Of a stretch of DNA of 64,000 bases, positions 51,813 to 61,150 are shown one piece after another. Origin of the DNA: Luteococcus sp038433155 (lineage in GTDB: Bacteria > Actinomycetota > Actinomycetes > Propionibacteriales > Propionibacteriaceae); contig NZ_JBCDMW010000039.1 of the NCBI RefSeq assembly GCF_038433155.1, positions 1-64,000 of the forward strand. The letters run 5' to 3'. Position numbers and translations under genes: made by a program. Numbering within the stretch: the stretch's first letter is position 1; every line of letters begins with the position of its first letter. The notes under the pieces were generated by a model that was not told the DNA's origin, made no database searches, and saw only the letters and a list, made by a program, of their open reading frames with translations.

Positions 51813-53333
51813 ATGGCTCGACGACCCTGGCTCGGCATCGGCGCCGTGATGCACCCGTCGCGCGAGGAACGCCAAGGGCTGGTGCTCTCCGGCGGCGGCT
51901 CCAAGGCCAGTTTTCAGCTGGGGGCGCTGCGCTACCTCTACGACGAAGTGGGCATCAACCCCAGCGTGGTGGTGGGCACCTCGGCCGGCTCCATCCTGGC
52001 CGCCCTGATTGCCCAGTCCAGCGACCCGCGGGAGCAGGCGGCCAGCATCCGCGCCCTGGAGGAACTGTGGCTGTCCATGACCCGGCAGAGCGACATGTTC
52101 ACCGAGCGCGCCTGGTTCCGCCGCTTCCGCGCCCGCGGGCCGGAGCTGATGGCCCTGCTGCAGCGGGAGAACCGCGGCGGCACCTGGCTGGGCAGCACTG
52201 CGCGCACCCTGCCCCGGATCCAACTGCCCTTCACCCGGGGCTTCCAGATTGATCCCGACGACGAGCAGCAGGAGGACCTGGACAGCCCGGAGCAGGCCCA
52301 GGCCGAACTCACCGGGCAGCTGGAGACCCTGGCGCTGGCCACCCTGGACCCGGCGGTCAGCTCACCCGACCTGTCCCCCAGCCAGGTGATGACGATCATC
52401 GCCGGCCTGAGCCGGATGAAGGGCGTCGGCAATGACCTGGGCGTGATCCTCACCGGGGCGGAGAAGACCCGCTCCATGTACATCCCGGGCCCGATCCTGC
52501 GGGCGCTGTTGGGCGAGGGTGGGCTGTTCGACTCGGCCCGGGTGTCCACCTCCGGGCTGACGACGCGGATCGCGCTGGTCAGCCTGGAGACCGGCGAGCT
52601 GCGCTTCATGCGCGAGGACGGCCATCTGGTGGACCGCTACGACGTCGAGGTGCCGGGCGCGGTGCACGACTTCTCCCGCGGGGTGCTGGCGTCGTGTTCC
52701 ATCCCGACGGTCTTCACCCCGGTGCCGATCGACGAGGAGCACTTCGTCGACGGCGGGGTGCGGGAGAACCTTCCGGCCGAGATGGCGATTGGCCCGCTGG
52801 GATGCACCACCAGCTACGTCGTCACCTCCAACGCGCCCGGGGTCAGGCCCTCGGAATCCTTTGCGGACAAGGACATGTTCGCCATCATGCTGCGGGCCAC
52901 GGAGATCCAGTCCGACGAGACGGAGCGGGACGAGGTGGCCTATGCCCGCAGCGCCGGGGCAATCGTGATCGAGCCCGAGTTCGACGTGCACGACGCGCTG
53001 ACCATTGACCCCGGGCTGATCCGGATCAACCGGGACTACGGCTGGATCCGGGCCGCGGAGCACCATCTGGGAGCGACGGCGGCCGAGCAGGCCCTGGGCC
53101 GCAGCATCATCGCGGCGCGTCGCCGGATCTGGGAGTTGGAACGCGACTATCTGGACGACAACCGAACGCACGACGAGCGGGACCTGCTGCTGCTGGCCCG
53201 GTTGAAGTACGACCTGCGGGAGCAGGTGCCCCGGCTGCGCGACGGGATTGCGCCCGAGGGCGCCGAGAACTGGTGGCAGCACTGGGAGGCCCACTCCTTC
53301 GAGCCCCAGATCGACCCACCCTGGATGGTCTGA
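51813..53333 (+). CDS. patatin-like phospholipase family protein
   Basis: The 506-residue protein has the patatin catalytic set: oxyanion loop LVLSGGGSKASFQLGAL, nucleophile elbow GTSAGS and the DGG catalytic Asp in HFVDGGVREN. An insert of about 100 residues (150-250) follows the elbow, and a C-terminal helical region of about 100 residues extends the fold. No signal peptide is seen, so it is likely to act on membrane lipids from the cytoplasm. An ATG 12 residues in is an alternative start. Confidence 0.9.
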   Translation: MARRPWLGIGAVMHPSREERQGLVLSGGGSKASFQLGALRYLYDEVGINPSVVVGTSAGSILAALIAQSSDPREQAASIRALEELWLSMTRQSDMFTERAWFRRFRARGPELMALLQRENRGGTWLGSTARTLPRIQLPFTRGFQIDPDDEQQEDLDSPEQAQAELTGQLETLALATLDPAVSSPDLSPSQVMTIIAGLSRMKGVGNDLGVILTGAEKTRSMYIPGPILRALLGEGGLFDSARVSTSGLTTRIALVSLETGELRFMREDGHLVDRYDVEVPGAVHDFSRGVLASCSIPTVFTPVPIDEEHFVDGGVRENLPAEMAIGPLGCTTSYVVTSNAPGVRPSESFADKDMFAIMLRATEIQSDETERDEVAYARSAGAIVIEPEFDVHDALTIDPGLIRINRDYGWIRAAEHHLGATAAEQALGRSIIAARRRIWELERDYLDDNRTHDERDLLLLARLKYDLREQVPRLRDGIAPEGAENWWQHWEAHSFEPQIDPPWMV

Positions 53334-53384
53334 CCACCGAGGCGTTGCCCCTGGGACCTCCACGCTCCCCGAGCCTGACTCCAC

Positions 53385-53408
53385 GCTCTCCGAGCCTGTC
53401 GAGAGGCC
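53385..53408. repeat. short interspersed repeat copy
   Basis: GCTCTCCGAGCCTGTCGAGAGG, with a truncated neighbour at 53364-53379, lies between convergent genes. It could also fold as a small hairpin (CTCTC/GAGAG). Confidence 0.55.
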
Positions 53409-53421
53409 GGAGACCCAGGGC

Positions 53422-54201
53422 TCAGATCATGTCCCGCAGCTCGGCCACGCTCTCCACGATCAGGTCCGGGCGGTAGGGGAAGCGCTCCAGGTCCAACCGG
53501 CCGGTGATCCCGGTGAGCACCAGCACCGTGAACAGGCCGGCCTCCATCCCGGCGACGATGTCGGTGTCCATCCGGTCCCCGATCATCGCCGTCGTCTCGG
53601 CATGCGCGTCGATCTTGTTCATGGCGGAGCGGAACATCATCGGGTTGGGCTTGCCCACCACGTAGGGCTTGCGGTTGGTGGCGGCGGTGATCATCGCGGC
53701 GGCCGCGCCCGTGGCCGGCAGCAGGCCCTGGGCGCTGGGCCCGGTGGTGTCCGGGTTGGTGGTGATGAACTTGGCGCCGCCCACCACCAGCCGGATGGCC
53801 TGGGTGATCGACTCGAAGGAGTAGGTGCGGGTCTCGCCCAGCACCACATAGTCGGGCTCGGTGCTGGTCAGGATGAAGCCGGCCTGGTGCAGCGCCGTGG
53901 TCAGCCCCGCCTCACCGATGGCATAGACCCGGGCGCCGGGCTTCTGCCGCTGCAGGAAGGCGGCGGTGGCCAGGGCGGAGGTCCACAGGTTCTCCTCGGG
54001 CACCGTCAGGCCGGAGCGATCCAGCCGGGCACTCAGGTCCCGCGGGGTCATCGACGAGTCATTGGTGAGCACCAGGAAGCGGTGCGAGGTGTCAACCCAG
54101 CGTTGGATCAGCTCGGCGGCTCCGTTGATCGGCTGGTCCTCGTGGACCAGGACGCCGTCCTTGTCGGTCAGCCAGCATTCGATGTCTCGTGGGGTACGCA
54201 C
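53422..54201 (-). CDS. HAD-IIA family phosphatase (NagD-like)
   Basis: The product has the HAD motifs: ECWLTDKDGVLVHE (nucleophile Asp and following Asp), FLVLTNDSSMTPRDL (motif II), VVGKPNPMMFRSAM (motif III Lys) and MIGDRMDTDIVAGMEAG (motif IV), with the C2B-type cap of NagD/UMP phosphatases between. From GTG 54201 it has 259 residues; the frame is open to ATG 54255, which would overlap the divergent gene. It probably dephosphorylates small phosphorylated metabolites. Confidence 0.9.
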   Translation of the reverse strand: MRTPRDIECWLTDKDGVLVHEDQPINGAAELIQRWVDTSHRFLVLTNDSSMTPRDLSARLDRSGLTVPEENLWTSALATAAFLQRQKPGARVYAIGEAGLTTALHQAGFILTSTEPDYVVLGETRTYSFESITQAIRLVVGGAKFITTNPDTTGPSAQGLLPATGAAAAMITAATNRKPYVVGKPNPMMFRSAMNKIDAHAETTAMIGDRMDTDIVAGMEAGLFTVLVLTGITGRLDLERFPYRPDLIVESVAELRDMI

Positions 54202-54304
54202 CCCTTCACCGTAGCCCGGGAAGATCAACGGATGGTGAACAATCCTTGGGCGCATGTCCCAGAAGTTCGTCCAAAGAGCACCCGCCGGCTTCTACCATGA
54301 GCCC

Positions 54305-55579
54305 GTGAAGTTCCTCACCGAGGCGCTGGGTGCGCTGCGCGAAGTGATCGTCGATGGGCTGCAGCTGTTGGCCCGGCACTGGCCCGCGCTGCTGGGTTGG
54401 TTCCTGCTGGGCGCCGCGGGCCGTCGCGGCTTCATGTGGTTGGCCGTCGCCACCGCCGACGTGAACCGCACCCTGGGCGCCCTGATCCTGCCGCTGGCGC
54501 CGATCAGCACCCTGCTCAGCCTGGTGATGATGCTGCGCAGCACCGCGGCGTCACTGCCCGCCTTCGCCGGTTTCACCCAGGCCCACCAGGGCCGCAACGA
54601 GCGCCTGCGCGGGCACCTGGTGGTGGCCACCGAGGTGCTGATCCCCTTCCTGGCGGTCTATTCGGCCCAGGGCCTGTTGCGCACCGACGTGACCACCTAC
54701 ATCCACTCCAACACCGCCGACGAGTGGCTCAACGAGGGACTCGCAGCGGACTTCGCCCGCTCCACCGTCGCGCCGGAATGGCTGCTGCTCACGCTGGTGG
54801 TGGTGGCCCTGGTGCTGCGCAAGACCATCGTGGGCTTCGAGCTGCCGCGTCGGCATCTGGGCTGGGCCGCCTTGAACGGCTATCTGGAGGCCCTGTGGAT
54901 GGTCACCCTGGGCGCGGTGCTGACCCACCGACTGGGCGCCATCCAGGAGTGGGTGACCACCCGGGCGGTGATCGTCGGGATCATCGAGCAGTACCAGCGC
55001 TTCGTGGCGTGGGCCGGGGCGATCGGTACCGCCTTCCAGAGCCTGGTGGACGCCATCTCCACGCTCTTGGGCAATCTGTCAGCCATCGTCGTGCTGCCGG
55101 TGGCCTGGCTGGCGATCGGTGCCGCGGTCTACGGGGCCCAGCTGCGGGAGGGGACCCTGAGCGCCCCGGAGATCCGCACCCAGCAGTTGCGGCGGATTCC
55201 CAGCCCCGTGCGACGGGTGGTGGCCCAGAGCGTGGAGCCGGTGACCACCCCGGTCAAGGAGACCGCCGCCGCGATCGGCCGGGTGGCCGCCGCCGGCATC
55301 ATCCCGATGGTGCTGTTCTGCCTGGTCTTCGTCGCCGCCGGCGAGCTCCAGGTGGGCGTCGCCTGGCTGCAGCGTTGGCTGGTGGGGCCGCAGGAAGGGC
55401 TGGCCCGGGTGGCCACCGAACCCTTCCTCCAACTGGGTCAGCAGGCGGTCTACTTCGTGGTGGCGATGGCGCTGCTGGCGGCCGCGGTCAACCGCGTCGT
55501 CGGCGCCCAGACCACTCTGACAAGCCCGGAGGGATCCACCGACGCCGGGACCCCCACGCCCCAGCACGCCGGCGCCTGA
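54305..55579 (+). CDS. integral membrane protein of unknown function
   Basis: The 424-residue protein has about eight to ten hydrophobic segments (LLGWFLLGAAGRRGFMWLAV, LGALILPLAPISTLLSLVMML, WLLLTLVVVALVLRKTIVGF, and others) and two soluble loops. I do not recognise the family. The start is probably GTG 54305, which may be leaderless; ATG 54254 is in frame 17 codons earlier but overlaps the HAD gene region. It stands alone between the phosphatase and the AbiEi-like cassette. Confidence 0.7.
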   Translation: MKFLTEALGALREVIVDGLQLLARHWPALLGWFLLGAAGRRGFMWLAVATADVNRTLGALILPLAPISTLLSLVMMLRSTAASLPAFAGFTQAHQGRNERLRGHLVVATEVLIPFLAVYSAQGLLRTDVTTYIHSNTADEWLNEGLAADFARSTVAPEWLLLTLVVVALVLRKTIVGFELPRRHLGWAALNGYLEALWMVTLGAVLTHRLGAIQEWVTTRAVIVGIIEQYQRFVAWAGAIGTAFQSLVDAISTLLGNLSAIVVLPVAWLAIGAAVYGAQLREGTLSAPEIRTQQLRRIPSPVRRVVAQSVEPVTTPVKETAAAIGRVAAAGIIPMVLFCLVFVAAGELQVGVAWLQRWLVGPQEGLARVATEPFLQLGQQAVYFVVAMALLAAAVNRVVGAQTTLTSPEGSTDAGTPTPQHAGA

Positions 55580-55630
55580 GGCCGTTCCGAGCCCAGTCAT
55601 CGGCGGCCGAGACACCACCCCAACCACGGC

Positions 55631-55651
55631 GGCCGAGCCTGTCGAGGCCCC
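55631..55651. repeat. short interspersed repeat copy
   Basis: GGCCGAGCCTGTCGAGGCCCC with the flank CAACCACGG; the same 30-base context occurs at 61272-61301. Confidence 0.6.
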
Positions 55652-55714
55652 TCCCTGCAGGCACCGAAGGCGTCCGCCGAGCCCTGATCCGGGCCACGCA
55701 CCGCCTCAAGAACA

Positions 55715-55782
55715 CTGGACACCTGTCCTGTGGAACTTTGTGCTGTGAAGTCAACACGCAAGGTTCCACAGGACAAGCGACC
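55715..55782. repeat. 68-bp direct repeat, left copy, flanking the AbiEi-like gene
   Basis: This copy matches 56838-56905 at 55 of 68 positions without gaps. Inside it TGTCCTGTGGAAC (55724-55736) and GTTCCACAGGACA (55763-55775) form a perfect 13-bp inverted repeat. It starts 15 bases beyond the stop of the gene on the minus strand and could also serve as its terminator. Confidence 0.75.
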
Positions 55783-55796
55783 TACTTGCCTACGTC

Positions 55797-56744
55797 TCAC
55801 CTGCTCCGGTCAAGAAGCGCCTCCGACTCCACGCAGCCGCGGCGACAGGATCGGAAGTCAACTGGCTGGCCCAGCATTCGCAGGCCCGCCACAACCATCG
55901 CCGCGCAGGCGCACGGCCTCTGATCGGTGTCCGCAAAGCCGAAACGCATTGTCGTCTCACCTTGCAGGACGTGAAGATTGTCCCTGTCCATGTCTCGGAA
56001 GACAGCCGAACCGGTGTGGCCAAGGCGTCCATCCAGCTCAACCAGCAGGGGCCCATAGCGGATGTCGCGAAATCCCGCCCTGCTGCGTGTCTGGCGCACT
56101 CCGGCCGGCAGGCCGTGGGGACGCTCCACGTCCTGGAGCCACATCACCTCCAGCACGCTCAGTGCGCCCTGCCCCACATCACCCAACGCCCCGCGCACGA
56201 CCTCCCGCCGCGGGAAGATGTCGAACTTCTCCAGCTCCGCCAGGATGCGCTTGGCCGTGGTCTTTCGGGAGTTCACGGCATCGGCCAGAATCGCCACCGT
56301 CTTGTCCGGGTGCTGTCGGACCAGGTCCAGCGCCGTACGTTCCACGGTGGTCCGGGGCGGCTCGCCCACCGACTTGAAGGGGATCCTGGTCCGCATCACC
56401 TCCCATGGCCCGGCTTGCACCGACCGGTGGCTGCTTGGAACCAGGAGCATGATCCGGTCGGAAGCTCGGTACCAGCCCTGCAACGCACCGGCGGTGTCCC
56501 GGGCCAGGGCGGCCCCCTCCCCCGCGGCCAGCAGCGCCAGCCATTGGCGGGTTCCTGCGCTCCACTCCCCAGTGTGGGCGACGTACAACCCGCGCCCCGC
56601 TCGCACCCAATGACCCTCCCGGATCAGCCGAGCCACCGCGCTACGGGGAAAGCCCACCATCCTGCATTGAGCTGCGCTGACTGCGCAGGCCTGAGCCGTG
56701 ATCAGGTCACGCAGGGGTTCTGGAAGGGGAATCCGGGGCCGCAT
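55797..56744 (-). CDS. AbiEi-antitoxin-like / DUF559-type protein
   Basis: From ATG 56744 the product has 315 residues. The N-terminal 80 residues form a winged-helix region like type IV AbiEi antitoxins (ACAVSAAQCRMVGFPRSAVARLIREGHWVRAGRGLYVA). The C-terminal part (RYGPLLVELDGRLGHTGSAVFRDMDRDNLHVLQGETTMRFG) resembles the Vsr/DUF559 nuclease fold, with the Glu-Leu-Asp-Gly acidic site. No AbiEii partner is next to it. Such solitary proteins are common and scattered in actinobacteria. The 68-bp repeats on both sides suggest that the gene moved as a unit. Confidence 0.75.
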   Translation of the reverse strand: MRPRIPLPEPLRDLITAQACAVSAAQCRMVGFPRSAVARLIREGHWVRAGRGLYVAHTGEWSAGTRQWLALLAAGEGAALARDTAGALQGWYRASDRIMLLVPSSHRSVQAGPWEVMRTRIPFKSVGEPPRTTVERTALDLVRQHPDKTVAILADAVNSRKTTAKRILAELEKFDIFPRREVVRGALGDVGQGALSVLEVMWLQDVERPHGLPAGVRQTRSRAGFRDIRYGPLLVELDGRLGHTGSAVFRDMDRDNLHVLQGETTMRFGFADTDQRPCACAAMVVAGLRMLGQPVDFRSCRRGCVESEALLDRSR

Positions 56745-56837
56745 GCTTTCGAGCCTGCTGTCCCCGGGAGACCAGCGGAAGGGCCCGGCGCCGACGGACA
56801 ACAAATGGACAACACCCTGTGAATCGGGCACAAGACC

Positions 56838-56905
56838 CTGGACAGCTGTCCCGAGGAAGTTTGTGTCGTGACTTCGGCACCCAAAGTTCCACAGGACAAG
56901 CGCCC
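56838..56905. repeat. 68-bp direct repeat, right copy
   Basis: Right copy of the flanking repeat, in the same orientation, 94 bases before the start of the AbiEi-like gene. Its inner inverted repeat is less perfect than in the left copy. Confidence 0.75.
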
Positions 56906-56934
56906 CAGTCCGTCGATCCCCGGAAACCCGGGTT

Positions 56935-57555
56935 TCAGGAGACCGGCAAGGCCGCGTAGTGGGGCGGGCTCCACGCGATCCGCAGTTCGCCGGGCTCCGC
57001 CCCGTCGGGCAGCGCCCACAACCTGGTGCTCTCCCAGCTCGGCGGGCGCTCCTCCCCCTCATTGGGCGGCAGCACCTTGCCCGCGATCACCGCCGGCCCG
57101 CTGTGATCCCTGGGCACACACTCGTTCTCCACCGCGCCGCGGGCGGCGGCGCCCGCCTTCATGCCGACGCCGGGCACGAACCTGCGCCCCTGACGGTCCA
57201 GCAGGCTGACCCTGCAGCCGTTGAGCAGCGCTTCCGGGTCGGCCTCGAAGCGCACCACGCTGCGCCAGAGCGTCTGCCCGGGGGGCACGCTCCAGGAGCC
57301 GTCGGTCACCTTCTCGACCCTGACCAGGTGCATCGTGACGTCGATGGTGTAGTCAAAGCCCGTGTCCCGGGTGGGATGCACCAGGTGCACGGTGCCGTCG
57401 GTGGCGCGATGCGCCTGGTGGTACTGCTGCGTCCGGTAGAGCCGGAAGTAGGCCCACGACGACGAGGCGACGGCCAGCGCCAGCAGCGGCAGGAGCAGGG
57501 CCAGCCAGAGCCGGTTGCGTCGCCACCAGGACGTCGGGGCGGTAGTGAGTGCCAT
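56935..57555 (-). CDS. membrane-anchored protein of unknown function
   Basis: The 206-residue protein has one N-terminal membrane helix (about residues 15-38: LWLALLLPLLALAVASSSWAYF) and an extracytoplasmic beta-rich domain with two Cys that could pair. I do not recognise the family. Its start overlaps the previous stop by one base (TGATG), and it is the third gene of a set of similar small envelope proteins. Confidence 0.7.
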   Translation of the reverse strand: MALTTAPTSWWRRNRLWLALLLPLLALAVASSSWAYFRLYRTQQYHQAHRATDGTVHLVHPTRDTGFDYTIDVTMHLVRVEKVTDGSWSVPPGQTLWRSVVRFEADPEALLNGCRVSLLDRQGRRFVPGVGMKAGAAARGAVENECVPRDHSGPAVIAGKVLPPNEGEERPPSWESTRLWALPDGAEPGELRIAWSPPHYAALPVS

Positions 57556-58115
57556 CAGGAGTTCTCCTGCTCCGCGTCAAAGGTGGCCGTGCTGGCCTCC
57601 AGCTTCTGGGCCCTGGCCTGGTCAATCTGCAGGTCGATCACGGCGACGTCATCGCCCTGCTGCCCACCGGCCGTTGGCACCTCATAGCGGGCGCCGGCCA
57701 GCACCCCCTTGGGCAGCTCGAAGATCTGCCGGCAGCCGTGCTCGATGCCGGGCAGGGACACGCCGCAGCTCAGCGTCACCGCCTGCTTGCCGCCGAAGCG
57801 TCGCCCGTCGACGGACACGATGCTGCCGGGGTCCAGCGACTCGGTGCTGTCCTTGGCGGTGTAGCCCAGGTCCACCACCAACCAGATGCCGCGGGTGGTG
57901 GCCACCCCGGAGTAGTTCTTCACCTTCGCAGCGCTGCTCACCCCGTGCACAGTGACGGACAGGGTGCGCATCGGCACCGCCTGACCCACCACACCGGTGC
58001 GCTCGTAGCGCTGCTCCAGCACGTCAGTGGGGTCGTGCAGGCGTTCATTGACCAGGGATCCGACGCTCATCGCCGCCAGCACGGCGACGGCCGTGGCGGC
58101 CTGTTGACGCCTCAT
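57555..58115 (-). CDS. secreted or anchored protein, DUF4352-like
   Basis: The 186-residue product has an N-terminal signal or anchor (AATAVAVLAAMSVGSLV) and one beta-rich domain (ATTRGIWLVVDLGYTAKDS...CGVSLPGIEHGCRQIFELPKGVLAGARYEVP), with two Cys likely to be paired. The pattern recalls immunoglobulin-like DUF4352/Telomeric-repeat-factor-like domains. It is the middle of three co-directional genes with gaps of ten bases or overlaps. Confidence 0.65.
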   Translation of the reverse strand: MRRQQAATAVAVLAAMSVGSLVNERLHDPTDVLEQRYERTGVVGQAVPMRTLSVTVHGVSSAAKVKNYSGVATTRGIWLVVDLGYTAKDSTESLDPGSIVSVDGRRFGGKQAVTLSCGVSLPGIEHGCRQIFELPKGVLAGARYEVPTAGGQQGDDVAVIDLQIDQARAQKLEASTATFDAEQENS

Positions 58116-58125
58116 GCCGCCTCCC

Positions 58126-58854
58126 TCATGACGCCAGCTTCTTGGTGGGAACGGTCACGGTGGCCGCCGGGGTGATGTCTCGCCAGCCCATCCCGCCGTC
58201 CAGATTGGAGGCCCGCCAGACCTGTGATGAGGCTATGACGGTCATCTGACTAGGGGTGGGACTGGCTGAATCCTGCCTGAAGACCGCCACGAACAACTGC
58301 TCCATCCCGGGCTGCAGGGACGGCATGTCCAGGCTGTCCTCGCGCAGGATTCGTTCCGGGTGGCAGACGCCGGGGACGGTCACCATGCCACCGGGGACGC
58401 AGCCCGGCACATCGATCCGCAGCGCCTCCTGGAAGATCACGGGCAGGACGGGATCCGGGTGCTCGGAGGTCACCTTGCCCACCACCAGCAGATAGCGCTG
58501 CCCCGGGGTCTTGCGCAGCAGTTTGGGCACCTCGTCGGCATACCAACTCTTGGTCACGGTGAGCTTGAAGGGCGACGCGGACAGCTCGGAACCCGTTGCC
58601 ACCACAGGCAATTCCTCCTCGACAGCCCGGACATGGGACCAGCCGCCGAAGGCACCCACCAGCACCAGGCCGAGCGCAATCAGGCCAAAGACCAGGTTGG
58701 TGGGGGTGACGACGTCGGAGATCTGCTGAGCCCAGGCCCAGAGCCGACGCACGGCGGCCAGCCGCGACGGCGGCCGCTGACCGGTCTGCCCCGGGCTCTG
58801 GTCGGGGGTGGGCGACGACTCGACTGGGTCAGTCGTCTGGTCGTTCGTCCACAT
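58126..58854 (-). CDS. membrane-anchored protein of unknown function
   Basis: The 242-residue protein has a Pro-rich cytoplasmic start (about 45 residues), one membrane helix (TNLVFGLIALGLVLVGAFGGW) and an outer beta-rich domain with a CVPGGMVTVPGVC pair of Cys. It is the first gene of the trio. The outer domains of all three look alike in plan (hydrophobic strand, Cys pair, E/D-rich end), which suggests a small heteromeric envelope complex. Confidence 0.68.
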   Translation of the reverse strand: MWTNDQTTDPVESSPTPDQSPGQTGQRPPSRLAAVRRLWAWAQQISDVVTPTNLVFGLIALGLVLVGAFGGWSHVRAVEEELPVVATGSELSASPFKLTVTKSWYADEVPKLLRKTPGQRYLLVVGKVTSEHPDPVLPVIFQEALRIDVPGCVPGGMVTVPGVCHPERILREDSLDMPSLQPGMEQLFVAVFRQDSASPTPSQMTVIASSQVWRASNLDGGMGWRDITPAATVTVPTKKLAS

Positions 58855-58956
58855 GGTTTTCAGGATAGGGGCTGAGCGGGTCGGTTGTTAGCCTGACCGT
58901 ATCCCCCGATGAATTGTCCGAACCCCGTCCGAACGATCCGAAGGGCACCCAACCAC

Positions 58957-61122
58957 GTGACCACCAATCGCCGCACCTTCCTTGCCATCGGCGCCGCCGG
59001 TCTGGCCGCGACCACCGTCGTCGGCTGCACCAAGGATGAGCCCGAGGAGCAGCCGAGCCCCAGCCCCAGCGACCCGAGCAGCGCGGGCGGCTCCGCCGGC
59101 AACCCGTCGGGACCCGCGGTCAAGGGCAGCCTGAAGGAGGCGATCCTGGCCGACAAGCCGCTGCTCTACCTGGACTTCCAGGACGACTCGGGCGCCAAGG
59201 CCCCCGCGGACCAGTCCGGCCACCAGCGCAAGACCGTGATGCACGGTGACAAGTGGTGGGTCAACGACGCCCTGAGCACCCCGGCACCCAATGGCGTGGG
59301 CCGGGCCTTCTACTCGGGCCTGAGCAATGACACGGCCTGGGTGGAGATTCCCGACGCGAAGGACTGGTTGGCCGAGGTGCCGACCACCGGCGTGACCGTG
59401 GAGATGTGGCTCTTCCAGGAGGAGCCGAACTTCAACCAGGCGCTGCTGGCCATCCCGTCGGACCAGGACCAGGTGGGTTGGGCCCTGGGTCTGGAACGCG
59501 ACGGCACCGGCCTGGCGGCCGAGGGCCCCGAGTACAAGGGGGCACACTTCAAGACGGCCAGGACCACCAACCAGTGGCACCACTACGCGCTCACCGTCAC
59601 CGACAAGGGCGGGGTCAACGGCTACCTGGACGGCAAGCAGGTGGGCACCGGCAACATCGGGCCCTACAAGGGCAAGGTCACCGGCGCCGCCGTCGGCACC
59701 CGGGACGTGAAGAAGGGCACGGGCGCCTCACTGTCCGGGCAGTGGTCCCAGTACGCCATCTTCGGCTCCCCGCTGCCCGCGGACCGGATCAAGGCACACT
59801 ACGACGCGGCGGTCGCCGCCAATGCCCAGCCCGTCGTGCGGGGCGTCGACGCCTACTTCGGCGGCCCGGAGAACTACTACAAGCAGTTCACCAATGCCGA
59901 GGTGCTGGCCGACGCCACCCGCTTCCCCGTCGCCGAGTGGTGGATCAACGGCACGGTGGAGGAGCTGAAGCAGGAGAAGAACTACACCCACGGCGGTGTG
60001 GTGGTGGACCCGAAGGTCACCCCGGAGGCGTTGCAGCAGTCCGGGATGTGGGCCATCCGCACCACCGGGATGGACATGAACGGCAAGGCCGGGGCGGAGA
60101 CCGTCGGGTGGCTGCCCGAGGACGAGGCCGACATGGACAGCGTCAAGATGAAGAAGCTGGAGGAGAACCTGGACAAGCACCCCAAGGGGTACCTGGCCTA
60201 CTCCAACTTCGGCACCGGCGTCACCATCTCCTCGATTGACCGCTACCGGGTCAAGCCGCTGATCGACCGGCCGGACCTGCACCAGGTCTCCGCCGACCTC
60301 TACTCCTACTGCGTGCATCCCACCATGCGCTCGCAGGTGGCCAAGGCCTGGAACCTGCCCGAGGACGTGATCCGTCGCGCCGCCGCCCACGGCATGGTGG
60401 TGGAGCGTTGCCGCGCCTTCCTCAGCCGCCCCATGCCGGTCTGGGGCGTGGTGGCGATTGGCCATGCCAATGTGGTGCGCAAGGGCGAGCCCGGCTACGG
60501 CTCGGTGCCCACCGCCGACGAGGTGGAGGGTGCCCTGATGTCCTGCATCACGGCGGGCGCCAGCGGAATCCTGATCTTTCCCCAGACCTTCGCCGACGAC
60601 AAGCCGGCGCCGATCTGGAAGGCCAGTGAAACCTACAAGGTGGGCGACACCGTGCGGGATTCCAAGGAGGAGTACCGCTTCTGGTACTGCCGCAGCGAGC
60701 CGAAGAAGGGCGTCGACCCACGGGAGGTGACCGACGACTCCTGGCTGAGCTGGCGTCCCGGCGCCTTCGGTGTGCGCAACGACGGTCACTACGCCCGCGG
60801 CGTGAGCGATCGGGTGAAGAAGGTGACCGCACGGCTGCAGACCCTGGCGCCGGTGCTCTACTCCCAGTCCGAGCCGCGCACCTTCCATGCGGACCTGCAC
60901 ACCCGTTACTGGCCCAAGGCGCCCGACGGCCACAGCTACCTGATTGCGATGCAGCGGATCCAGCACGAGAAGGGCACCTACGAGTTCCGCCTGCCCGAGG
61001 GGGTCACGCCGGACCAGCTTGAGGTGATGGAGGAGAACCGGACTGTCGCGGTGAAGGACGGGGTGTTCAGCGACACGTTCGAGAACGAGTGGGAGCACCA
61101 CCTCTACCGCTGGAAGTCCTGA
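58957..61122 (+). CDS. Tat-exported lipoprotein with LamG/concanavalin-like domain
   Basis: From GTG 58957 the product has 721 residues. It begins TTNRRTFLAIGAAGLAATTVVGC, a twin-arginine motif joined to a lipobox, so it should be exported folded and lipidated. After a Ser/Pro linker comes a LamG-like domain (about residues 60-265, with GVTVEMWLFQEE, WHHYALTVTDKGGVNGYLDG, FGSPLPADRIKAHY). The remaining 450 residues look like a TIM-barrel or glycosidase-like domain with WYCRSEP near the end; I cannot name it. It diverges from the trio of envelope proteins. Role in surface glycan binding or cleavage is inferred. Confidence 0.78.
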   Translation: MTTNRRTFLAIGAAGLAATTVVGCTKDEPEEQPSPSPSDPSSAGGSAGNPSGPAVKGSLKEAILADKPLLYLDFQDDSGAKAPADQSGHQRKTVMHGDKWWVNDALSTPAPNGVGRAFYSGLSNDTAWVEIPDAKDWLAEVPTTGVTVEMWLFQEEPNFNQALLAIPSDQDQVGWALGLERDGTGLAAEGPEYKGAHFKTARTTNQWHHYALTVTDKGGVNGYLDGKQVGTGNIGPYKGKVTGAAVGTRDVKKGTGASLSGQWSQYAIFGSPLPADRIKAHYDAAVAANAQPVVRGVDAYFGGPENYYKQFTNAEVLADATRFPVAEWWINGTVEELKQEKNYTHGGVVVDPKVTPEALQQSGMWAIRTTGMDMNGKAGAETVGWLPEDEADMDSVKMKKLEENLDKHPKGYLAYSNFGTGVTISSIDRYRVKPLIDRPDLHQVSADLYSYCVHPTMRSQVAKAWNLPEDVIRRAAAHGMVVERCRAFLSRPMPVWGVVAIGHANVVRKGEPGYGSVPTADEVEGALMSCITAGASGILIFPQTFADDKPAPIWKASETYKVGDTVRDSKEEYRFWYCRSEPKKGVDPREVTDDSWLSWRPGAFGVRNDGHYARGVSDRVKKVTARLQTLAPVLYSQSEPRTFHADLHTRYWPKAPDGHSYLIAMQRIQHEKGTYEFRLPEGVTPDQLEVMEENRTVAVKDGVFSDTFENEWEHHLYRWKS

Positions 61123-61150
61123 CCTCTGGTGGAGTCGGCGAGGGGCGGGG

